From JBBQWZ01 sp038210135 (GTDB lineage: Bacteria; Acidobacteriota; Terriglobia; Bryobacterales; Bryobacteraceae), in contig JBBQWZ010000005.1 in the NCBI GenBank assembly GCA_038210135.1, forward strand, positions 1-64,000: DNA of 64,000 bases, given 5' to 3'. The notes under the pieces were generated by a model that saw nothing but the letters and a program-made list of their open reading frames with translations, was not told the DNA's origin and made no database searches. Positions 58,058-64,000 of the stretch are shown here, one piece after another; positions within the stretch are counted from its first letter, which is position 1, and each line of letters starts with the position of its first letter. The position numbers and the translations under genes are program-made.

Positions 58058-58456
58058 ATGCTCAAAGGGTTCGTGCTCGGAATACTTCTGCACGTGTGCC
58101 AGATCGGAGTCTTCTACGCGTACGGCGTGTTCGTCTCCTTCCTCCCGGCGGGTAGTCGGCAGAATGAATGGAGCTTCGCATTCCTGTACCTGCCTTTTCT
58201 CATCGGACTTACGCAGTTGGTCTATATGGTTCCGGCGATCGCTTTGCTATGGCGCAACAACAGGCAGATCGCGAAGGGGGTCATGCTCGTCGCCGCGCTC
58301 ACTTTTCTGCTGAACGCTACCTGCCTCGGTTTCCTCTTCTCCAGCTTGAAGCCGAAAGGGGTACCACTCAATCCTCTCCCCGACAAGCCACCCGCGCACG
58401 CCCTTCTTTTGCGTCGCACCGAACCCGCTAGACTATCCGGATGGCCAAGGGCATAG
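58058..58456 (+). CDS. small membrane protein, paralogue 1
   Basis: A 132-residue protein with about three membrane helices (GFVLGILLHVCQIGVFYAYGVF; FLYLPFLIGLTQLVYMVPAIALLW; KGVMLVAALTFLLNATCLGFLF). The last 30 residues are not hydrophobic. It aligns with the next gene over almost its whole membrane part (KGxxxGxLLHxxQ; GxTQLxYMxPAI; AKGxxxVxAxTFLLNAxC). Function unknown. Its end overlaps the next gene by 16 nt. Confidence 0.72.
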   Translation: MLKGFVLGILLHVCQIGVFYAYGVFVSFLPAGSRQNEWSFAFLYLPFLIGLTQLVYMVPAIALLWRNNRQIAKGVMLVAALTFLLNATCLGFLFSSLKPKGVPLNPLPDKPPAHALLLRRTEPARLSGWPRA

Positions 58457-58740
58457 GGATCGGCGTCCTGCTTCACTCTTTTCAGCTGGTGATCATGATG
58501 GTGATTTTCGGAATCGCCGCGAACATGCCGGGAAAATCCGGCGAAGCAATGGGCTACTACGCCATCGCCGCCCCCTTCGTTATGGGCGCGACGCAGCTGA
58601 TCTATATGCTGCCCGCCATCCTGATCTATCGCCATCGCGGCAGGCCGGACGTTGCCAAGGGAATCGCGATTGTAACGGCGGTCACTTTTCTTTTGAACGC
58701 GTCGTGCTTCGGCTTGCTATGGCTGAGCTCGCGAAAATAA
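58441..58740 (+). CDS. small membrane protein, paralogue 2
   Basis: A 99-residue paralogue of the preceding protein with the same helices (GIGIGVLLHSFQLVIMMVIF; PFVMGATQLIYMLPAILIY; GIAIVTAVTFLLNASCFGLLW). It stops after the last helix. The tandem order and 16-nt overlap suggest duplication and co-translation. Function unknown. Confidence 0.72.
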   Translation: MAKGIGIGVLLHSFQLVIMMVIFGIAANMPGKSGEAMGYYAIAAPFVMGATQLIYMLPAILIYRHRGRPDVAKGIAIVTAVTFLLNASCFGLLWLSSRK

Positions 58741-58772
58741 GCCATTTTTGGCTTTTAGGGGCTGCGGCGAAA

Positions 58773-60209
58773 CTAACTTGCCAGTAGTGTTTCGACCACG
58801 TGAGCCGCGGAATATCCGGATGCTCGGGGTCGCAGGAAATGAAGCACGCTCGCCACGTCGTCGCCCGCCGTCACCAGACCCTGCTCGACATGCTTGCCCG
58901 CGCGAACCTGCGCGAGTCCCACGTTCGCCATCAGAGAATTGCAGAGGCATTTGCGGCCCGCTGCGTCTTCCGCGGATCCGCCCTTCGACTCGTATACCGT
59001 CACCGGTTCGCCGGCGCAGCGATAATCGACAACGCCTTCAGAATTCTTGTACGCTTCGCGAAGGTAGCCGAGATCGCAGATACGCGGGCGATGTTCGTAC
59101 TCCTCGTCGGCCGACAGGGTGCCTTCGAGTTGCGCCACTTTGAACGGAAAACCCGTGGGAGATGCCAGCGCGTCGGTCTTGATTTTCAACTCGCTGTTGA
59201 CCGCCTTTTCGATCAAAGAGTGCTTATAGTCTTCGCGCAGACCGGATTCTTCACAGAACGCGAACGCGGTTCCGACCTGGATTCCGGCAGCTCCTTCCGC
59301 CAGCGCCTCGCGGAGTTTCTCCGCGCTCCCGTATCCGCCCGCGAGCCAAAACGGCAACCCCAGTTCGCGCAGCTTCGCCAAATCGACGACATCGCGTTCG
59401 CCATAGATCGGCTCGCCTTGTTCGTTCAACTGGAGTTTCCCGCGCGGAGGCGCGTTATGCCCGCCCGCCGTAGGTCCTTCGATGATAAATCCGTCTACAC
59501 GTCCGTTCGAGCGCTTCAGCAGAGTTGCCGCCAAGGTGTTGGACGCAATAATCGGAAGGCACATCGGGCGCTTCAGGGGCGGCAGTTCGCGATCCAAGAA
59601 ATCATGTGGATCGAAAGTCATGACGTTGTCGTCGTCCTGACTCGCACCGATCACGTGTAGGGGGTACGTTGCGGCTTTGTGGTCGACGAACAGATCGAGG
59701 ACGCCGGGCAACTTCGTCGGAATGCCGGCGCCCATCAGCACGTAATCCACACCGGCCAGCATCGCGCCGTAAATCGAAGGCAGGTGCGGTATCTGAATTT
59801 TTTCGAGGTAATTAATCCCGACCGGATTCGCGTGCCCTTCCTTCGCAAGAAATACCTCGACGAAATTCGAGACGATGCAGAGTTCCTGCAACTCGCGCGA
59901 ATCGTTTTTTTCATGCTTCGGAAGGCGGACGTATGACACCATCGCGCCCTTGCCGCCTTCTTGAAAAAAGCTCATCCAGATTCGTTCGGCCATTGCGGGA
60001 ATCGGAAAGTGGTCCAGCGCGCGCCGCAAATCACCGCCCAGATCGCCGTCCTGCAGCCGCCGCGCTAACACCTGATCGAGCGCCGTGCCCGAAACGACGC
60101 CCAACTGGCCCGTCGCCGAAACGGCCTGGGCCAGCTTCCAATTGGATACGCCGACTCCCATTCCGCCTTGGATAATCTTTGGAAGTCCCATAAACCCGAA
60201 GTATCTCAT
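58773..60209 (-). CDS. nitronate monooxygenase family protein
   Basis: A 478-residue FMN-dependent TIM-barrel enzyme. It begins with GLPKIIQGGMGVGVSNWKLA and has the FMN region GFIIEGPTAGGHNAPP near 240 and GLPFWLAGGYGSAEKL with GAAGIQVGTAFAFCEES near 300-330. The C-terminal 140 residues are longer than in the basic family and include RRCAG/CLCN cysteines. Family members oxidise nitronates or act in fatty-acid or polyketide pathways. The gene is divergent from mrfA. Confidence 0.82.
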   Translation of the reverse strand: MRYFGFMGLPKIIQGGMGVGVSNWKLAQAVSATGQLGVVSGTALDQVLARRLQDGDLGGDLRRALDHFPIPAMAERIWMSFFQEGGKGAMVSYVRLPKHEKNDSRELQELCIVSNFVEVFLAKEGHANPVGINYLEKIQIPHLPSIYGAMLAGVDYVLMGAGIPTKLPGVLDLFVDHKAATYPLHVIGASQDDDNVMTFDPHDFLDRELPPLKRPMCLPIIASNTLAATLLKRSNGRVDGFIIEGPTAGGHNAPPRGKLQLNEQGEPIYGERDVVDLAKLRELGLPFWLAGGYGSAEKLREALAEGAAGIQVGTAFAFCEESGLREDYKHSLIEKAVNSELKIKTDALASPTGFPFKVAQLEGTLSADEEYEHRPRICDLGYLREAYKNSEGVVDYRCAGEPVTVYESKGGSAEDAAGRKCLCNSLMANVGLAQVRAGKHVEQGLVTAGDDVASVLHFLRPRASGYSAAHVVETLLAS

Positions 60210-60315
60210 TTAACGGCTTTCGAGGTAACTCCGCTGGGGCCTCTCAATCCAGAACGTCGCTCGCCCTTAGGAGACCTGCGGTAAACTGGCAAAGAAACGG
60301 CGAAACACCATCCTT

Positions 60316-62775
60316 ATGAACCTCGAATTGGACCTCTTTGGCCCGCCGGACCCTGAGCCCACGGACCTCACCGAGCACCTGCCGGCCGCCGCGAAGGACC
60401 GCATGCTTGCCCATCGCTCGGGCCTTGAAGGCGCGCTCGCCAAATTCGAAGTGTGGATGCAAAAGCCGGATTCGCCGGTTCGCGCGATCAAGCATCAACC
60501 GGCCCGCGAAGCCGTTTATCGCGATCTGCCAGCGAACCTCGCACCGCCGGTCCGGACGATGCTCAATCAGCGCGGTATCCGGCAGCTCTACGCTCATCAA
60601 AGTCTCGCTTTCGAGTCCATCACGGCGGGAAAGAATGTGGTGGTCGTGACGCCCACGGCCAGTGGAAAGACGCTCTGCTACAACCTACCGGTCTGGCAGA
60701 CGCTGCTCGCTGAACCCGGCGCGCGCGCGATGTATCTGTTCCCGACGAAGGCTCTGGCGGAAGACCAACTGGCTGAATTCAACGCATCCGTCAACGGAAT
60801 TGAATCGGCCGGCGGAACGGGAATTCGCGCGTTCACGTACGACGGCGACACGCCGCAGGACGCTCGCCGAGCGATTCGCGAGCGCGCCAACGTGGTCCTG
60901 ACGAATCCGGATATGCTGCACGCCGGAATTCTGCCGCACCATACGAAATGGGCCAAAACCTTTGAAAACCTGCGCTACATCGTCATCGACGAGCTGCATT
61001 ATTATCGCGGCGTATATGGCAGCCACCTCGCCAACGTTATGCGCCGGTTGCTGAGGATTTGCGAATTTTACGGCTCGAAACCGCAATTCGTCTGCTGCTC
61101 GGCGACGATTGCCAATCCCAAGGAACTGGCCGAAGCGCTGACCGGTCACGACTTTGAATTGATCGACACCAACGGGGCGCCTTCCGGCGAAAAGTATTTC
61201 GTCTTTTACAATCCGCCGGTGATCAATCGCCAGCTCGGCATCCGCCGCAGCTATCTCCACGAATCGCGCCGGATGGCCATCGAATTCATGGAGCGCAATC
61301 AGCAGACGCTGGTTTTCGCCAATAATCGCCTGGCGACGGAGGTCCTCGTCACGTACCTGAAAGACGCCGCGGATCGCCTCCCATGCGGGCGGCAGGCCGT
61401 GCGTGGATATCGCGGCGGCTATCTTCCGAAGGAGCGGCGAGAGATCGAACGCCGCCTTCGCGACGGAGAGATTCGCGCGGTCGTCGCGACCAACGCTCTC
61501 GAACTCGGAATCGATATCGGTTCGCTTGACGCCGTCGTCATGGCCGGATATCCAGGAACCATCGCCTCTACGTGGCAGCGCGCCGGACGCGCTGGACGGC
61601 GTCAGACTTCGTCCATCGCCGTGATGGTTGCCTCCAGCGCTCCGCTCGATCAGTACATCATCGAGCATCCCGAGTATTTTTTCGACCGCCCGCCGGAACA
61701 CGCGTACATCAATCCGAACAATCTCGAAATCCTGCTCAACCACCTGAAGTGCGCCGCCTTCGAGCTGCCGCTCCGCACGGACGAAAAGTTCGGCGGGCAG
61801 GATATCACCGAGCTGTGCCGCTTCCTGCTCGACCTGGGCCTGCTGCACTCTTCCGGAAACGCCTGGCATTGGACATCCGATACGTACCCGGCCGACGCCG
61901 TCAGTTTGCGCGCTGTTGCCAGTGACAATTTTGTTGTCATCGATATTACCGGCGAGCACAAGATCATCGGTGAGGTCTCTTTTACGGCGGCGCTGACTAC
62001 GCTGCACGAGAAAGCCATCTACCTTCATGAGGCGCGCCAGTTTCAGGTGGAGACGTTCGACTACGAAGGGCGCAAGGCGTACGTCCGCCAAGTGGACTGC
62101 GACTATTTCACCGACGCCATCGACTATACCCAGGTGAAGGAACTCGAAGCCTTCGAATCCGTCCCACTCGGAACGCCTTCTGCCCACGTGACCACTCCGC
62201 CGGAGGAGCAAACCGTTGCCAAGTTTGCGGATGCGCGCGCCGTCGCCAATCATGGGGAAGTCCGCCTGAACTGGCAGGTGGTCGGGTGGAAAAAGGTGAA
62301 GTTTTACACACTCGAAAATGTCGGTGCCGGGCAGCTCTCACTGCCCGAACAGGAAATGCACACGACTGCTTTTTGGCTACATTTCCCTGAAGTGTTTCTC
62401 GATCGCTTTCCCGACCTGACGCCGACGGAAAAGCAAAACGGCCTCATTGGCTTGGGCAATGCCCTCCGCACCGTCGCGGCTCTTCTAATGATGTGCGATC
62501 CGCGCGATCTCGGGGTCACGGTGACGGAGGATATCTCAAAAGGCCTCAAGACCTTCGAGCCGGATCTGTTCCTTTACGACAATTATCCTGGCGGAATCGG
62601 CCAAAGCGCGCCTTTATTCAAGCTGGTCGACAAGTTGCTGGACGGCGCCGGTCGTCTGCTCGACGGCTGCTCCTGCGAGAGCGGATGCCCCAGTTGCGTG
62701 GGTCCCATTGGCGAGATCGGGGAGCGCGGAAAAGAGATTGCGAGGCGCGTACTGCGCGCGATCCGCGAGGTCTAA
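60316..62775 (+). CDS. mrfA: MrfA/YprA-type DEAD/DEAH helicase with zinc-binding C-terminus
   Basis: An 819-residue superfamily-2 helicase. It has Walker A TPTASGKTLCYN, Walker B VIDELHYYRG, SATIANP, motif VI GRAGRRQ and a C-terminal DUF1998-like part (FWLHFPEVFLDRF) ending in the four-Cys motif GCSCESGCPSCVGPIGE. In Bacillus, MrfA repairs mitomycin C damage without UvrA. The start at 60316 agrees with the family. It precedes rpiB by 32 bp. Confidence 0.88.
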   Translation: MNLELDLFGPPDPEPTDLTEHLPAAAKDRMLAHRSGLEGALAKFEVWMQKPDSPVRAIKHQPAREAVYRDLPANLAPPVRTMLNQRGIRQLYAHQSLAFESITAGKNVVVVTPTASGKTLCYNLPVWQTLLAEPGARAMYLFPTKALAEDQLAEFNASVNGIESAGGTGIRAFTYDGDTPQDARRAIRERANVVLTNPDMLHAGILPHHTKWAKTFENLRYIVIDELHYYRGVYGSHLANVMRRLLRICEFYGSKPQFVCCSATIANPKELAEALTGHDFELIDTNGAPSGEKYFVFYNPPVINRQLGIRRSYLHESRRMAIEFMERNQQTLVFANNRLATEVLVTYLKDAADRLPCGRQAVRGYRGGYLPKERREIERRLRDGEIRAVVATNALELGIDIGSLDAVVMAGYPGTIASTWQRAGRAGRRQTSSIAVMVASSAPLDQYIIEHPEYFFDRPPEHAYINPNNLEILLNHLKCAAFELPLRTDEKFGGQDITELCRFLLDLGLLHSSGNAWHWTSDTYPADAVSLRAVASDNFVVIDITGEHKIIGEVSFTAALTTLHEKAIYLHEARQFQVETFDYEGRKAYVRQVDCDYFTDAIDYTQVKELEAFESVPLGTPSAHVTTPPEEQTVAKFADARAVANHGEVRLNWQVVGWKKVKFYTLENVGAGQLSLPEQEMHTTAFWLHFPEVFLDRFPDLTPTEKQNGLIGLGNALRTVAALLMMCDPRDLGVTVTEDISKGLKTFEPDLFLYDNYPGGIGQSAPLFKLVDKLLDGAGRLLDGCSCESGCPSCVGPIGEIGERGKEIARRVLRAIREV

Positions 62776-62807
62776 AATCGCTGCCCCGATGTTAGAATTG
62801 TTTTCCC

Positions 62808-63251
62808 ATGAAAGTAGCCATAGGCGCTGACCACGCCGGCTTTCTGCTCAAGCAATCCCTTGTCAGATGTCTGCTCGCCGCAGGCTATGACGTGCGAGAT
62901 TACGGCACGGATAGCACGGAATCGGCGGATTATCCCGATTTCGCGGAGGCCGTTGGGATCGCGGTCGCGGACGGCCAAGTCGATCGCGGAGTGCTGGTTT
63001 GCTATACCGGCGCTGGAATGTCGATCGCCGCGAATAAGGTTCCCGGCGTCCGCGCCACTCTCGGCTGGAACGCCGAACAAGTCCAGCTGACCCGGGAGCA
63101 CAACGACGCGAATGTCCTGACGTTGGGCGCGAAATTCACTGAGCCCGCTTTGGCCGAAACTCTGCTTCAGGTCTTCCTGACAACCCCGTTCAGCGAAGGC
63201 GAACGGCACACCAGGCGGCTGGCTAAAATCGCGAAAATCGGAAAAGAATAA
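62808..63251 (+). CDS. rpiB: ribose-5-phosphate isomerase B
   Basis: A 147-residue enzyme that interconverts ribose-5-phosphate and ribulose-5-phosphate in the pentose phosphate pathway. It has GADHAGFLLK at the start and VLVCYTGAGMSIAANKVPG with Cys65, in which the usual CGTG is CYTG. ENDANVLTLG-like REHNDANVLTLGAKF follows. It precedes glyA by 38 bp and is likely in the same unit. Confidence 0.92.
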   Translation: MKVAIGADHAGFLLKQSLVRCLLAAGYDVRDYGTDSTESADYPDFAEAVGIAVADGQVDRGVLVCYTGAGMSIAANKVPGVRATLGWNAEQVQLTREHNDANVLTLGAKFTEPALAETLLQVFLTTPFSEGERHTRRLAKIAKIGKE

Positions 63252-63289
63252 ATTGGCGTTAACGCGCCCGCCGCGCGAGGATGGTATGG

Positions 63290-64000
63290 ATGACCGAACA
63301 AGAAATCATGCGCCGGCCCCTCGCCGAAGCGGACCCTGAGATTTTCGACGCGATCCGTCACGAGACGGAGCGCCAACATGGCGGTCTCGAACTGATCGCC
63401 AGCGAGAACTTCACCTCGGAAGCGATCCTTGAAGCCACGTCCAGCGTTTTTACGAACAAGTATGCGGAAGGCTATCCCGGCCGCCGTTATTATGGCGGCT
63501 GCGAATTCGCGGACGTCGTCGAAAATCTGGCGCGCGATCGCGTAAAGAAGTTGTATGGCGCCGAATACGCCAACGTCCAGCCGCACTCCGGATCGCAAGC
63601 CAATCAAGCGGCCTTCGGCGCCGTGCTGACTCCCGGCGATACGATCCTCGGCCTCGATCTGGCGCACGGTGGTCACCTGACACACGGCCATCCCCTAAAT
63701 TTTTCCGGCAAGACGTATAAGGTGGTTGGCTACCACGTCCGCAAGGACGACGAACGCATCGACTACGACGAACTCGCCAAACTCGCCGAAGAGAATAGAC
63801 CGAAGATGATCATCGGCGGCGGCAGCGCCTATCCGCGCATTTTCGACTTCCCCCGAATGCGCAAGATCGCCGATTCCGTCGGAGCCGTTTTCCTTGTAGA
63901 CATGGCCCATTTTTCCGGCCTCGTCGCCGCTGGTGTGTATCCGAATCCCTGCGAATACGCCGACATCGTTACTTCGACCACGCACAAGACGCTCCGCGGA
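63290..64000 (+). CDS. glyA: serine hydroxymethyltransferase, N-terminal part (cut by window end)
   Basis: Codons 1-237 of a PLP enzyme that makes glycine and methylene-tetrahydrofolate from serine. It shows GGLELIASENFTSEAI, NKYAEGYPGRRYYGGCEFAD, NVQPHSGSQANQAAF and DMAHFSGLVAAGVYPNP, with the PLP Lys233 in TSTTHKTLRG at the edge. The ATG at 63290 is chosen because GAGG at 63276-63280 lies about nine bases before it; an ATG at 63281 in frame has no room for a ribosome-binding site. Confidence 0.93.
   Translation, partial: MTEQEIMRRPLAEADPEIFDAIRHETERQHGGLELIASENFTSEAILEATSSVFTNKYAEGYPGRRYYGGCEFADVVENLARDRVKKLYGAEYANVQPHSGSQANQAAFGAVLTPGDTILGLDLAHGGHLTHGHPLNFSGKTYKVVGYHVRKDDERIDYDELAKLAEENRPKMIIGGGSAYPRIFDFPRMRKIADSVGAVFLVDMAHFSGLVAAGVYPNPCEYADIVTSTTHKTLRG

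Noticed and set aside
60685..62253. Minus-strand frame of 522 codons opposite mrfA
   Set aside because: Antisense to a gene with clear helicase motifs; no domain and no ribosome-binding site.
1..64000. tRNA and rRNA genes, prophage, insertion sequences
   Set aside because: No cloverleaf, rRNA core, integrase or transposase sequence was recognised in any gap or frame by eye; a covariance-model scan would settle the RNA part.

Overview
The window looks like a high-GC chromosome segment of an Acidobacteriota bacterium of the Bryobacterales/Solibacter type. The grounds are the very large secreted proteins with the C-terminal domain first described from Solibacter (TIGR03437 type), a SpoIVB-type S55 peptidase, many signal-peptide-bearing proteins of unknown function, and an exosortase/EpsI pair. 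This is inference from protein content; no rRNA or tRNA gene was found. Coding density is high, and most genes from 0.2 to 46.9 kb run on the minus strand.

Layout. 0.2-6.7 kb: a hydroxyproline dehydratase, a TonB-like protein, MtnA, and a two-gene unit made of an adenylation-carrier-thioesterase protein translationally coupled to a phosphopantetheinyl transferase. 7.2-12.9 kb: a secreted propeller protein and an S55 peptidase joined by an unusual 11-bp repeat, divergent from an exosortase-EpsI pair. 12.9-19.9 kb: an S9-type hydrolase, an AcuI-like reductase, an MFS carrier, an OpuAC-type binding lipoprotein, two tandem enoyl-CoA hydratase paralogues and an unknown protein. 20.0-30.4 kb: three giant secreted proteins. 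30.6-43.7 kb: one continuous minus-strand cluster running from an ECF sigma factor and its zinc anti-sigma factor through a type II secretion system (GspE, F, G, H, I, J, K, L, M, C, D). The giant secreted proteins lie directly downstream, which suggests they could be cargo.

43.8-53 kb: two RHH/PIN toxin-antitoxin pairs with candidate operators, a SulP carrier, a Tat-signal aminotransferase, RarA, an exported RidA-like protein, a PilZ protein beside a Wzz/ParA-like polysaccharide co-polymerase, and an alpha/beta hydrolase. 53-64 kb: housekeeping genes, namely family-5 uracil-DNA glycosylase, RNase III, TPR proteins, an Hfq-like protein with an N-terminal extension, two tandem small membrane paralogues, nitronate monooxygenase, MrfA helicase, RpiB and the first 237 codons of GlyA, cut by the window edge.

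The most unusual structure is at 9389-9459. Seven imperfect 11-bp units each begin with ATGA. They form five minimal ORFs whose stop codons overlap the next start codon, linking the S55 peptidase stop to the start of the propeller gene. A second striking feature is a CCATGG at 57172-57177 whose two strands carry the start codons of two divergent genes.
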